A stretch of 52,400 nucleotides of DNA from an uncultured Erysipelotrichaceae bacterium (GTDB lineage Bacteria > Bacillota_I > Bacilli_A > RF39 > UBA660), in contig CADBNE010000064.1 in assembly GCA_902795975.1 (NCBI GenBank), positions 1-52,400 of the forward strand, given 5' to 3'. The notes beneath the pieces were generated by a model. It saw nothing but the letters and a program-made list of their open reading frames with translations. It did not search any database and was not told where the DNA came from. Of this stretch, positions 7,972-16,838 are shown piece by piece; position 1 is the stretch's first letter, and every line of letters starts with the position of its first letter. The translations under genes were made by a program, and so were the position numbers.

Positions 7972-7985
7972 TTAGGAGGAATAAA

Positions 7986-8930
7986 ATGATTATTAATATA
8001 TTATTGTTAATTTTGGGGTTTTTTATGTTAGTAAAATGCGCTGATGCATTTGTAGATAGTTCATCTAATTTAGCACGTGCATTTGGTATACCATCTCTTA
8101 TTATAGGGTTAACTATTGTTGCTTTTGGTACTAGTGCTCCCGAAGCAGCTGTAAGTGTTATAGCATCTTTAAAAGGAGATAATGGTATATCATTAGGAAA
8201 TGTAGTAGGTTCTAATACATGTAATTTATTATTAGTATTAGGAGCTGCAGGATTCTTAGGTGGATTAACTACTAAGAAAAAAGTAGTACATAGGGATTTT
8301 GTATATTCTTTACTTGCATGTTTAGTATTATTTATATTATCTATTGATTTTTTAATTACTGGTCAAACAATAGGTGTATTATCTAGAACTAATGGTATGA
8401 TATTATTATGTTTTCTAGCAATATATTTATATGCATTATTATTTGATGCTAAAGCTGCATCTAAAGAAGCAGAAGAAAAAGGAAAATTTAGAATAAGAGA
8501 TATATTCTTTATAATATTAGGTATTGCTGGTATAGTAGGTGGAGGAGAATTAGTAGTATATGCTGCTAAACATATTGCATCAGGATTAGGAGTAAGTGAT
8601 GAAGTAATAGCACTTACTGTAGTAGCAGTAGGTACATCTTTACCAGAATTAGTTACATCAGTAGTAGCTGCTCGTAAAGGTGAAACTGATATAGCAATAG
8701 GAAATGTAGTAGGTTCTAATATATTTAATATATTCTTTATATTAGGATTAGCTATTACAATAAGTCCTATTACATTCTCAACAGATGCAGTAGTAGATAT
8801 AGGTATTATGTTTTTAGCTGCAATTATAGTATTCTTCTGTTTAAGAAAAAACTATCGTATAGGTAAATTAAATGGTATGTTATTGTTGTTACTTTATATA
8901 GCATATACAGTATTTATAATAGTGAGATAA
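7986..8930 (+). CDS. CaCA family Ca2+(Mn2+)/Na+(H+) exchanger
   Basis: Polytopic membrane protein of 314 residues built from two inverted repeats, each with the CaCA alpha-motif: GTSAPEAAVS in the first half and GTSLPELVTS in the second, both followed by GNVVGSN. It has about ten membrane segments and a cytoplasmic loop near residues 150-175. The family (COG0530, YrbG-like) exports Ca2+ or related cations in exchange for Na+ or H+. Because a Mn2+-type riboswitch lies directly upstream, Mn2+ efflux is a likely physiological role (inference). The start is the ATG behind TTAGGAGGAATAAA. Confidence 0.92.
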   Translation: MIINILLLILGFFMLVKCADAFVDSSSNLARAFGIPSLIIGLTIVAFGTSAPEAAVSVIASLKGDNGISLGNVVGSNTCNLLLVLGAAGFLGGLTTKKKVVHRDFVYSLLACLVLFILSIDFLITGQTIGVLSRTNGMILLCFLAIYLYALLFDAKAASKEAEEKGKFRIRDIFFIILGIAGIVGGGELVVYAAKHIASGLGVSDEVIALTVVAVGTSLPELVTSVVAARKGETDIAIGNVVGSNIFNIFFILGLAITISPITFSTDAVVDIGIMFLAAIIVFFCLRKNYRIGKLNGMLLLLLYIAYTVFIIVR

Positions 8931-8981
8931 GGTTTACTTTTTCTCACTTTTATTTTATACTTTAATATAGGAGATGATTAA

Positions 8982-9194
8982 ATGATATGTAGTAGATGCG
9001 GATATCAAAATGATAAACCAATAAAAGAAGTTGTAAATAATAGTGAATGCGGTAAATATACTCGATATTCTTGGAATGTCAAAGATAATTCTACAGGTGA
9101 AGAATTTGAAGTTATAAGTGGTAAACATTATAGTGGAGCATTTGTATGTACTAAACGCAATTTTGATACTTATAGTAAAAGGAAGATAAGTTAA
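8982..9194 (+). CDS. Small single-knuckle zinc-ribbon-like protein
   Basis: A 70-residue protein starting with CSRCGYQN, one CxxC knuckle like the zinc-ribbon proteins at 9196, 24116 and 24489. A second Cys pair is not arranged in the classical way (single Cys at about residues 23 and 56). It has a good ribosome binding site (AGGAGATGATTAA). The stop is one base before the start of the CPBP gene, so the two are cotranscribed. Function unknown; it could be a truncated zinc ribbon. Confidence 0.6.
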   Translation: MICSRCGYQNDKPIKEVVNNSECGKYTRYSWNVKDNSTGEEFEVISGKHYSGAFVCTKRNFDTYSKRKIS

Positions 9195-9195
9195 T

Positions 9196-10662
9196 ATGAA
9201 ATGTGATAATTGTAATTATGAATATTCAACTGAAAACTTTGATTATTGTCCAAAATGTGGTCATAAAATTAAAAAAAATAATAGTATAATATTTTTTGCA
9301 CTAAAAATAATATTAATATATATTATAATAGATTTTATCATTTCAGGTATTATTAGTTTTCTTCCTACATATTATTCAGATACTAAATATGGAGTATCAT
9401 TAATATATGAAATGGTAGTAGCTTTTATATCAATATTATTAGTATTTTTATTTAAAAATACATATATATTTAAAGAAAAAAGAATAGGATTTTTTAAAGG
9501 ATTAATAATTGCTGTGCCTATACTTATATTTCCTATATTAATAATGCTTACATCAGCGAGTGATGTATTAACAACTGATTTTTCAGTAGAAAATTTTATT
9601 ACATCTTTCTTACTATTTATATTTGTAGGTATATATGAAGAATTATTGTGTAGGGGAGTAATACAAAATGAATTTGTAGAAAGATTTGGTAAGACAAGAA
9701 AACAAGTATTATTTTCTATATTAAGTGCATCATTAATATTTGGATGTATGCATATTACTAATGTCTTTGCAGGTCAAACTTTGTTTGAAACAATTATTCA
9801 AATAGCACAAGCAACTTGTTTTGGAATGGTATTTGGAATTATATATTATAGAACTAAAAATATAACTTTAAATATATTTTTACATGGTTTTTATGACTTT
9901 GGTATAAGTTTTGCTACTAATAATATATACTGGGATAGTAAAACGTTAGCTACTGGACCAATAAGCATGAAAATATCAATAATATCTACAATATTTTTAT
10001 GTTTAATTCATATAACAGCATTCATCATATTATTTAGAAATATAAAACAAGTACCTAGTAATAAACCTAAAAAAGATATATTACAATATGGTATAATTGC
10101 CTATATAGTATTGTTAGTATTAAATGGTAATATTACAAATAGTATTATTAAGTCTAATAAAGATAAATATGAATTAGAACAAAAAAATAATATTATTAAA
10201 TATGAATATAAATCATTACAAAGATTTACTGATTATATTAAAATAGATACATCTAAAACAAATAAACAAAGTATTTTATTAGAAGATATATTTGGTATAA
10301 AAAAAGAATTAGTATTAAAAAAAGAAAATAGTAAATATTATATATCATTAAATGATAATAAAATAGAATTACCATTTAGTTTTAGTAAATCTGTTATAAT
10401 ATGTAATGATAATGATATTGAATTACTGTTAAGTGATATTTCTCATGGTTATTATATAAAAGTAACAAAAGAAGAATTAGAAAATAATTTTAATATATTA
10501 TTAGATAAAGATAAATATAAAAAGATTAATTATCCAAAAAGAAATAATATAGGATATATAAAAGATAATAAAAATAATAAGAGTTATATATATATTCAAA
10601 CACGTGATCCATTAAAAACATTAGTATTTGATAATGGAGAATTAAAAATAATAGAATCATAA
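9196..10662 (+). CDS. Zinc-ribbon CPBP-family intramembrane protease
   Basis: A 488-residue membrane protein. Residues 3-24 form a zinc ribbon (CDNC and CPKC). Then about eight hydrophobic segments carry the CPBP (Abi/CAAX-protease) motifs: EELLCR with Glu148-Glu149 and Arg153, HITN with His186, and LHGFYD with His230. These are the expected glutamate, histidine and Asn/Asp residues of this glutamic-type intramembrane protease family. Beyond the last membrane helices (about residue 310) is a soluble Lys/Asn-rich region of about 175 residues, not recognised and not usual for the family. The substrate is unknown; family members process prenylated proteins, bacteriocins or anti-sigma factors. 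Confidence 0.85.
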   Translation: MKCDNCNYEYSTENFDYCPKCGHKIKKNNSIIFFALKIILIYIIIDFIISGIISFLPTYYSDTKYGVSLIYEMVVAFISILLVFLFKNTYIFKEKRIGFFKGLIIAVPILIFPILIMLTSASDVLTTDFSVENFITSFLLFIFVGIYEELLCRGVIQNEFVERFGKTRKQVLFSILSASLIFGCMHITNVFAGQTLFETIIQIAQATCFGMVFGIIYYRTKNITLNIFLHGFYDFGISFATNNIYWDSKTLATGPISMKISIISTIFLCLIHITAFIILFRNIKQVPSNKPKKDILQYGIIAYIVLLVLNGNITNSIIKSNKDKYELEQKNNIIKYEYKSLQRFTDYIKIDTSKTNKQSILLEDIFGIKKELVLKKENSKYYISLNDNKIELPFSFSKSVIICNDNDIELLLSDISHGYYIKVTKEELENNFNILLDKDKYKKINYPKRNNIGYIKDNKNNKSYIYIQTRDPLKTLVFDNGELKIIES

Positions 10663-10686
10663 AAATTTATATAAGGGAGTGATTAT

Positions 10687-11277
10687 ATGAGATTAGTTTT
10701 AGCATCTAGTTCAAAAAATAGACAAAATATATTTAAAAATATAGGATGGAAATATGAAGTATTAACAAGCTTAGTTGAAGAATATAGTGAAGCAACTGAT
10801 CCTAGAGAATATGTTATGGATTTATCAAGAGATAAGGCTAATTCTGTAGCACAACAAATCGATGGGAATGCTATAATAATTTCTGCAGATTCAGTAGTAT
10901 ATTTAGATGGAAAAATATTTGAAAAACCAAAAAGTTATGAAGAAGCATTTAATAATATAAAACAAATGAGTGGTAAAGTTACACATTTAACTACAGGAAT
11001 GACAATTAAAGATTTATATCAAAATAAAGAAATAGTATTTTCTGATGTAGTAGATGTATACTTTAAAAAAGTGGATGATGAAGATATTAAATGGTATCTT
11101 GATAATGAAGAAAATGCATTTAAGGGATGTGGATGTGCTATTCCTGGAAAAGCAGAATTATTTGTTGATAAAATTGATGGAGACTTTAATACTTTATTTG
11201 GAATTTCTATTAGTAAAGTTTATGATAACTTAAAAGAATTAGGATATAAAATGTCTGATTTTGAAATGGAAAAATAA
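10687..11277 (+). CDS. maf: Maf-family nucleoside triphosphate pyrophosphatase
   Basis: A 196-residue Maf/HAM1-fold protein. The N-terminus LVLASSSKNRQNIF corresponds to the family motif LASxSPRR, with Pro-Arg replaced by Lys-Asn. The second signature ADSVVYLDGKIFEKP and the block AFNNIKQMSGKVTHLTTG are clear. Such enzymes hydrolyse dTTP/UTP or modified nucleotides to the monophosphate and pyrophosphate, cleaning the nucleotide pool. It follows the CPBP gene by 24 bases with a good ribosome binding site (AAGGGAGTGATT), so it is likely cotranscribed. It ends at a terminator shared with the convergent tetR gene. Confidence 0.9.
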   Translation: MRLVLASSSKNRQNIFKNIGWKYEVLTSLVEEYSEATDPREYVMDLSRDKANSVAQQIDGNAIIISADSVVYLDGKIFEKPKSYEEAFNNIKQMSGKVTHLTTGMTIKDLYQNKEIVFSDVVDVYFKKVDDEDIKWYLDNEENAFKGCGCAIPGKAELFVDKIDGDFNTLFGISISKVYDNLKELGYKMSDFEMEK

Positions 11278-11300
11278 AAAGGACTATTTAGTCCTTTTTT
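11276..11300. terminator. Shared terminator between maf and the convergent tetR gene
   Basis: AAAAAGGACTATTTAGTCCTTTTTT hairpin with A and T flanks on either side, usable in both directions. The tetR stop lies inside it. Confidence 0.8.
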
Positions 11301-11893
11301 AGTATGTTAATAATTATTTTAATAGTTTCTTTTTTCATTGCATCATAATTTATACAACTATGTTTATGATATACAATTTCATGACATAAGTTTTCTACTA
11401 AACCTGAAATAATATGTACTTTCTCCTTCATATTATTTCCTTTAATACCATTATATTCTAATAAATTAATAATTTTATCTGTTAACATCATTTCTCTTTC
11501 ATGAAATATTTCTGCTATATCATCATCTAAGTGAGACATAGCCATCATTTCTTCATGAGATTTCTTACTAACAGTATGAACTTTAATAAATTCATCTATT
11601 AATCTATTAAGCATATCTTCCATATTATCTATTTTTATTTGCTCTTTATCTAATATATTTAAGAGAGGGAACATTATAGTATCAGAATACATTTTTATTC
11701 CTTCAATTAATATTTCTTTTTTATCATTGAAATATTGATATATTATTCCTGTTGATACACCAGCATAATCAGCAATATCAGAAGTATTAGTTTTATGATA
11801 TCCATTTTTACACATTAATTCAAAACCTTTTTCAATTATTTTATTTCTTTTTTCAATTGAACGTTTTTGAGTAGGTATTCTAATATCAGACAT
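11288..11893 (-). CDS. TetR-family transcriptional regulator
   Basis: A 201-residue regulator. The N-terminal helix-turn-helix is typical (about residues 15-60: KRNKIIEKGFELMCKNGY, TSDIADYAGVSTGIIYQYF, NDKKEIL). The C-terminal ligand-binding part is helical and not recognisable. It is divergent from an ABC-FtsX export operon with a 136-base gap. A perfect 14-base palindrome overlaps its own -35 and lies just upstream of the operon promoter, which suggests it represses both. The start is the ATG behind a GAGGTGAGATT ribosome binding site. Confidence 0.9.
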   Translation of the reverse strand: MSDIRIPTQKRSIEKRNKIIEKGFELMCKNGYHKTNTSDIADYAGVSTGIIYQYFNDKKEILIEGIKMYSDTIMFPLLNILDKEQIKIDNMEDMLNRLIDEFIKVHTVSKKSHEEMMAMSHLDDDIAEIFHEREMMLTDKIINLLEYNGIKGNNMKEKVHIISGLVENLCHEIVYHKHSCINYDAMKKETIKIIINILKKD

Positions 11894-11910
11894 AATCTCA
11901 CCTCGAATAC

Positions 11911-11986
11911 ATTATAACACATATTTTATAAAATGTGAAATTAATTTCATATTTATATTGACTTTAGAATAAAATACTTATATAAT
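11911..11986. promoter_or_regulatory. Divergent tetR / ABC promoters with operator-like palindrome
   Basis: For the ABC operon: TTGACT (11958-11963), 17 bases, TATAAT (11981-11986). For tetR, on the minus strand: TTCACA (complement of 11934-11939), 17 bases, TATAAT (complement of 11911-11916). The palindrome TGAAATTAATTTCA at 11936-11949 lies between the two -35 boxes and overlaps that of tetR. It is the best candidate for the TetR operator. Confidence 0.6.
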
Positions 11987-12029
11987 TATGATGAAATGTG
12001 AGAAAAATATCATATTTAAGAGGTGAAAA

Positions 12030-12740
12030 ATGAAAGAATTAATTAGATTTAGTAATGTCAAAAAGACATATAATACAGGTGGTAAAGATTTTAATGCATT
12101 AGATGGTGTAGATTTTTCTATTAATAAAGGAGAATTTGTAGTTATATTAGGACCATCAGGAGCAGGTAAATCAACAATACTTAATTTATTAGGTGGTATG
12201 GATAAAGTAACTAGTGGACAAATAATAGTAGGAGATAATGAAATATCTAGTTTTAATGATGCTAAATTAACAGAGTATAGAGCTAATAATGTAGGTTTTA
12301 TATTTCAATTTTATAATATATTACCAACATTAACAGTATTAGAAAATGTAGAGTTAGTTAAAGATATAGTTAAAACTAAAAAGAAACCTATGCAAGTTTT
12401 AAAAAGTGTAGGATTAGATATGCATGCTAATAAATTTCCAAATCAATTATCAGGTGGAGAACAACAAAGAGTTAGTATAGCACGTGCTATAGAAAAAGAT
12501 CCAATACTATTATTATGTGATGAACCTACAGGAGCACTTGATTCAACAACTGGAGTAGAAGTATTAAAATTATTAAAACAACAATGTGATGCTAATAATG
12601 GAGAAAATACTGTAGTAATAGTTACTCATAATGCTTTAATAGCTGATATAGCAGATAGAGTAATTAGAGTTAAGAATGGTAAAATAGAAAGTATTGAAAC
12701 AAATGAACATCCAAAAAATATAGATGAGGTAGTTTGGTAA
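12030..12740 (+). CDS. ABC transporter ATPase (MacB/LolD type)
   Basis: A 236-residue nucleotide-binding subunit. It has Walker [10 protein letters not shown] from residue 41, the Q-loop in [12 protein letters not shown], the ABC signature LSGGEQQR from residue 140, Walker [13 protein letters not shown], and a switch His in VIVTHN. These are the features of the LolD/MacB/FtsE-like class that works with FtsX-type permeases. It is the first gene of a two-gene operon one base ahead of the permease, under a strong promoter divergent from tetR. This suggests an inducible exporter or mechanotransmission system, for example for an antimicrobial peptide or drug; the substrate is unknown. Confidence 0.95.
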   Translation: MKELIRFSNVKKTYNTGGKDFNALDGVDFSINKGEFVVILGPSGAGKSTILNLLGGMDKVTSGQIIVGDNEISSFNDAKLTEYRANNVGFIFQFYNILPTLTVLENVELVKDIVKTKKKPMQVLKSVGLDMHANKFPNQLSGGEQQRVSIARAIEKDPILLLCDEPTGALDSTTGVEVLKLLKQQCDANNGENTVVIVTHNALIADIADRVIRVKNGKIESIETNEHPKNIDEVVW

Positions 12741-12741
12741 T

Positions 12742-15114
12742 ATGTTACGAAAAAAAATGATACGTGACATAAGAAGAAACTTGTCACAATTCGTAACTAT
12801 ATTTTTAATGGTTATGATAGGTATAATGGCTTATTCTGGAATAGAGTCATATATGGATGGTATGAGTAGAACATCAGATAAGTTTTATACAGAAAATAAT
12901 TTACAAGATTTAAATTTAATTGGTAATAATTTTACTAAAGAAGATTTAGATAATATAAAAAAGATAGATAATGTTAAAGATGCTGAGGCAAAATTATCAG
13001 TTAATGGTACAACAGATAATGATAGAGTATTACTTCTTAATTTTATAGAATCTAATAATATATCTAAATTTTATGTAAAAGATGGAATTAAATTTGATAA
13101 GAATAAATCAGGTGTATGGTTAGATGAATTTTATGCTAAAGAAAATAATATAAAAGTAGGAGATACTATATTAGTAAAATATGATAGCATAGAATTAAAA
13201 GAAAAAGTATTAGGACTTGTGAATGTACCAGATCATTTATATGATACAAAAGATGATTCTGAATTATATCCAGAAAGAAAAGAATTTGGTTTTTGTTATT
13301 TATCAATAAATGAAATACCAGAAGATTATGTTAAATCTTATTCAATGAAGAAAATGGGTATAGAAGATGAAAAGGTATTTAATGAACAAGTAAAAGATTT
13401 TAATTATAAAGATTATTATATATTTAATAGTGTAATGGTAGATATTGATGATGTATCTAAAAGAGATAAAGTAAAATTAGATATAGAAGATAATATAAAA
13501 AGTGCTATTGCAATTATAAATATAGAAGATACTAAGTCATATAATGCATATCAAGGAGAAATAGATGAGGGAAAAACATATGTAGGAGTATTCTCAGGAT
13601 TATTCTTATTTATAGCGCTTTTATCTGTTATTACAACTATGACACGTGTTGTTAAGCAACAAAGAGTACAAATAGGTACTTTAAAAGCACTTGGATTTAG
13701 TAATTTTAGAATATTATTACATTATATGAGTTATGGATTTTATATATCATTACTTGCAGGTATATGTGGATTAGTACTAGGATATTTTATTATAGGAACA
13801 GTATTTATAAATTTAGAAATGGCATTCTTTGAAATACCTAATGGAGTTCCTTATTTAGCACTTAAAAATTATATAGTTACATTACTTGTAATAATAGGTG
13901 TATCAATTATTACATTAATAACATGTAGAACTATATTAAAAGAAAATCCAGCAGAAAGTTTAAGAACAAAAATACCAAGTGTTAAAAAGAATTCATTAAA
14001 TTTAACAACTAAAGGTATATTTAAAAAATTAAGTTTTGCAAGTAAATGGAATGCTAGAGATATAGTAAGAAATAAAATGAGAACATTTATGGGGATAGCT
14101 GGAGTAGTAGGATGTACTATGTTAATAGTATGTGCATTTGGTATGTTAGATAGTATGAATCATTTTGTTGATTTACAATTTAGTGATTTATATAACTTTA
14201 AATATAAATTAGTATTAAAAGAAGATATAACAAGTGAAGAAGTAAAAGAATTAACTAATAAATATGGAAGTAAAACAAGTAAAAGTTATGGTATTGAAAT
14301 AAAAAATGGTGATAAGAGAGATGCTAATAACATATTTGTTACAGATGCAGAAGGTTATGTTAGATTTGTAGATAAGAAAGATAGATTTACTGACGTAAAT
14401 AGAGATGATGGAGTATATGTTACATATAAGTTAGCATCTACTAAAAAATATAAATTAGGTGATGAAATAACATGGCATATATATGGTAGTGATAAGTATT
14501 ATACTTCTAAGATTGTAGGATTTAATAAAGATCCACAAAATCAAAATGTTACTATGACACGTAAATACTTTGAATCAGTTACTAAGATGGAATATATACC
14601 AGATTCATTATATACAAATGATAATATAGCTAAAAATAGTGCAATAGATAATGTAGAAATAATACAAGATATAAAATCATTAGAAGAAGGTATGACTAAT
14701 ATGTTATCTATGATGAAAACTATGATTATACTTATTATATTTGTAGCTGTAGTATTAGGTTCATTAATTATATATAATTTAGGAATACTATCATATATAG
14801 AAAAACAATATCAATTTGCTACATTAAAAGTATTAGGATTTAAAGATAAACAAATTAAGAAAATATTTATAAAACAAAATAATTGGATAGCTATTATATC
14901 TATTATTATAGGATTACCTTTAGGTTATTATTTAACCGATTGGATGTTTAAAACAGCTATAGAAGAACATTATGACTTTGGAGCATGGATTAATATTCCA
15001 ACATATATAATAGGCTTTGTAGGAACATTTACTGTATCATATTTAGTATCTAATCTTTTAGCACGCAAAGTAAAAAGTATAGATATGGTAACAAGTTTAA
15101 AGAGTAACGAATAA
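12742..15114 (+). CDS. FtsX-like ABC permease
   Basis: A 790-residue permease partnered with the preceding ATPase. After an N-terminal helix (residues 15-35) comes a large extracytoplasmic MacB-like domain (about 40-260). The first FtsX domain of three helices follows (about 275-400), then a second N-terminal-type helix near 455-475, a second outer domain, and the last FtsX block (about 655-780) with LKVLGFKDKQI. The duplicated arrangement resembles large FtsX permeases in Firmicutes that are fed by a MacB-type ATPase. The start overlaps the end of the ATPase region (TGGTAATATG). A terminator follows. Confidence 0.92.
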   Translation: MLRKKMIRDIRRNLSQFVTIFLMVMIGIMAYSGIESYMDGMSRTSDKFYTENNLQDLNLIGNNFTKEDLDNIKKIDNVKDAEAKLSVNGTTDNDRVLLLNFIESNNISKFYVKDGIKFDKNKSGVWLDEFYAKENNIKVGDTILVKYDSIELKEKVLGLVNVPDHLYDTKDDSELYPERKEFGFCYLSINEIPEDYVKSYSMKKMGIEDEKVFNEQVKDFNYKDYYIFNSVMVDIDDVSKRDKVKLDIEDNIKSAIAIINIEDTKSYNAYQGEIDEGKTYVGVFSGLFLFIALLSVITTMTRVVKQQRVQIGTLKALGFSNFRILLHYMSYGFYISLLAGICGLVLGYFIIGTVFINLEMAFFEIPNGVPYLALKNYIVTLLVIIGVSIITLITCRTILKENPAESLRTKIPSVKKNSLNLTTKGIFKKLSFASKWNARDIVRNKMRTFMGIAGVVGCTMLIVCAFGMLDSMNHFVDLQFSDLYNFKYKLVLKEDITSEEVKELTNKYGSKTSKSYGIEIKNGDKRDANNIFVTDAEGYVRFVDKKDRFTDVNRDDGVYVTYKLASTKKYKLGDEITWHIYGSDKYYTSKIVGFNKDPQNQNVTMTRKYFESVTKMEYIPDSLYTNDNIAKNSAIDNVEIIQDIKSLEEGMTNMLSMMKTMIILIIFVAVVLGSLIIYNLGILSYIEKQYQFATLKVLGFKDKQIKKIFIKQNNWIAIISIIIGLPLGYYLTDWMFKTAIEEHYDFGAWINIPTYIIGFVGTFTVSYLVSNLLARKVKSIDMVTSLKSNE

Positions 15115-15115
15115 T

Positions 15116-15140
15116 AAAGATATACTTAAGTATATCTTTT
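15116..15140 (+). terminator. Terminator of the ABC-FtsX operon
   Basis: AAAGATATAC-TTAA-GTATATCTTTT hairpin. A TATAAT (15145-15150) follows within a few bases and should start the next operon. Confidence 0.75.
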
Positions 15141-15176
15141 TATCTATAATGTGTTAATATATATATAGGTGATAAT

Positions 15177-15473
15177 ATGATAGATAGAATAACTACTAAT
15201 GAAGAAAGATTAAATAAAGCATTGGAATGTATTAATAATTTACAAGAAAGTATTAATAAATTAAATGATACAAAAGAAGATATTGTTAAATTAAATAAAT
15301 ATTATGGAAGTAAGAATTGGTTTAAAGATAAAAAATTATATGAAGAAAATAAAATAGAAAAGATTCCTGCAGGAGTACTAAGTGAAGATTCAGTATGGAA
15401 TATGTATGAAGATTTAAATAGTTTAGTATTAGAATTAAAATTAATAGTAGATAGTATAAAGGAGGAAGAATGA
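15177..15473 (+). CDS. DUF4298 protein
   Basis: A 98-residue cytoplasmic protein. The N-terminal half is helical with repeated Glu/Leu/Asn; the second half holds the DUF4298 pattern YYGSKNWFKDK and GVLSEDSVWNMYED. The family is widespread in Firmicutes and has no established function. Its stop overlaps the start of the CDF exporter by four bases (ATGA), so the two are translationally coupled. Confidence 0.7.
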   Translation: MIDRITTNEERLNKALECINNLQESINKLNDTKEDIVKLNKYYGSKNWFKDKKLYEENKIEKIPAGVLSEDSVWNMYEDLNSLVLELKLIVDSIKEEE

Positions 15474-16357
15474 AAACAGAAAAGAATATTTTAGTAGCAT
15501 TCTTACTTAATATAAGTTTTTCTATATTAGAATTTTTTGGAGGATTATTAACTAATTCAGTAGCAATTCTTTCTGATTCTATACATGATTTAGGAGATGC
15601 ATTATCAATAGGTATATCATATATATTAGAAAAGAAAAGTAAGAAAAAAGCAGATAATAATTATACATATGGATATATAAGATATTCAGTATTAGGAGGA
15701 GTAATAACTACTACTATATTATTAGTAGGTTCTATATTAGTTATTATAGGCGCTATAAAGAGATTATTTAATCCAGTAGATATAAATTATAATGGTATGA
15801 TAATATTTGCTATTATAGGAGTTGTACTTAATTTTTTAGCAGCTTATATAACTAGAGAAGGAGATTCTATTAATCAAAAATCAGTTAATTTACATATGTT
15901 AGAAGATGTATTAGGTTGGATAGTAGTATTAGTTGGTGCTATTATAATGAACTTTACTGATATAAAAATTATAGACCCTATAATGAGTATTTTAGTAGCA
16001 TGTTTTATACTTATAAATGCATTAAAAAATTTAAAATTAGTATTAGATTTATTCCTAGAAAAAACTCCAAAAGATATAGATATAGAAGAATTAAAAAAAC
16101 ATTTATTAAGTATTGATGAAGTAGATGATATACATCATATACATATATGGAGTATGGATGGATATAAAACTCTAGCTACAATGCATATAGTAACTAAAAG
16201 TAATAATATAAAAGAAGTAAAAAGAAAAATAAGAGAAGAATTAAGTGAACATAATATTTGTCATGCTATATTAGAAACTGAAGAAGAAGCATGTGATGAA
16301 GTAGAATGTCATATAGAATTTAACCCTGAAAATCATCATCATCACCATCATCATTAG
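15470..16357 (+). CDS. CDF family cation (Zn2+/Co2+) exporter
   Basis: A 295-residue cation diffusion facilitator. The metal-site motifs of the membrane part are clear: SIHDLGDALSIG in helix 2 (HxxxD) and HMLEDVLGW in helix 5 (HxxxD). That pattern is the one of Zn-transporting ZitB/CzcD members. The C-terminal cytoplasmic ferredoxin-like domain includes HIHIWSMDGYKTLATMHIV. The last residues are a run of seven His after Asn-Pro-Glu-Asn-His, a likely metal-binding tail. It uses H+ antiport to expel metals. It is coupled to the preceding DUF4298 gene (ATGA overlap) and followed after eight bases by a small gene. Confidence 0.93.
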   Translation: MKTEKNILVAFLLNISFSILEFFGGLLTNSVAILSDSIHDLGDALSIGISYILEKKSKKKADNNYTYGYIRYSVLGGVITTTILLVGSILVIIGAIKRLFNPVDINYNGMIIFAIIGVVLNFLAAYITREGDSINQKSVNLHMLEDVLGWIVVLVGAIIMNFTDIKIIDPIMSILVACFILINALKNLKLVLDLFLEKTPKDIDIEELKKHLLSIDEVDDIHHIHIWSMDGYKTLATMHIVTKSNNIKEVKRKIREELSEHNICHAILETEEEACDEVECHIEFNPENHHHHHHH

Positions 16358-16365
16358 GAGTATAC

Positions 16366-16776
16366 ATGTATAAATTAATATTTATAATAATAAGTATTTT
16401 CTTTAATATAAATAATAAAGATAATATAAATATAATAAATCTAAATGGTACTAATTATATATTAGATTATAAAGGTACTAAATATAATGTAGAATATAAA
16501 TATGATAATTGGAAAATATATAATTCATATAAAATAACTAATGAACATGATATGAAAATTATAGTTAGTAAATTAATTAGTATTCATCCTATACATAGTA
16601 GTGATTATAAATCTTATAGAACAGTTGATGATTTAGTATATGAATGGAAGCAACATAATTTAGCGTTCACGTTACTACCTAAAGGTAAATATAAAGATAT
16701 GGCAAGAGATGTTGATTTAGATCCTAAAGATCAAAATAAAAGTTATATAGAAATGTATAAAATAAGAGAAAAATAG
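16366..16776 (+). CDS. Hypothetical small secreted or anchored protein
   Basis: A 136-residue protein with a short hydrophobic N-terminus (MYKLIFIIISIFF), possibly a signal or anchor, followed by an Asn/Ile-rich beta-like segment and a helical C-terminus. It has no Cys in a lipobox position. The ribosome binding site AGGAGTATAC is good, and it follows the CDF gene by eight bases, so it is the last gene of that operon; a terminator lies at its end. Family not recognised. Confidence 0.6.
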   Translation: MYKLIFIIISIFFNINNKDNINIINLNGTNYILDYKGTKYNVEYKYDNWKIYNSYKITNEHDMKIIVSKLISIHPIHSSDYKSYRTVDDLVYEWKQHNLAFTLLPKGKYKDMARDVDLDPKDQNKSYIEMYKIREK

Positions 16777-16796
16777 GTATTTGATACCTATTTTTT
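16771..16796 (+). terminator. Terminator of the DUF4298-CDF operon
   Basis: AAATAGGTAT-TTG-ATACCTATTT hairpin and T run, overlapping the stop codon. Confidence 0.75.
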
Positions 16797-16838
16797 ATTT
16801 ATAAAAAATGATATAATATACCTCGTGGAGGAATAAAA

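Larger units (their letters stand above)
7670..7985. other. 316-base gap: box C, short unit, riboswitch
   Basis: No protein gene. It holds triple direct repeats, a short unit ending in a terminator at 7774-7800 (its only start signal, AGGAAGTGATG near 7726-7733, opens a frame of three codons), then the promoter and leader of the cation exchanger gene. Confidence 0.6.
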
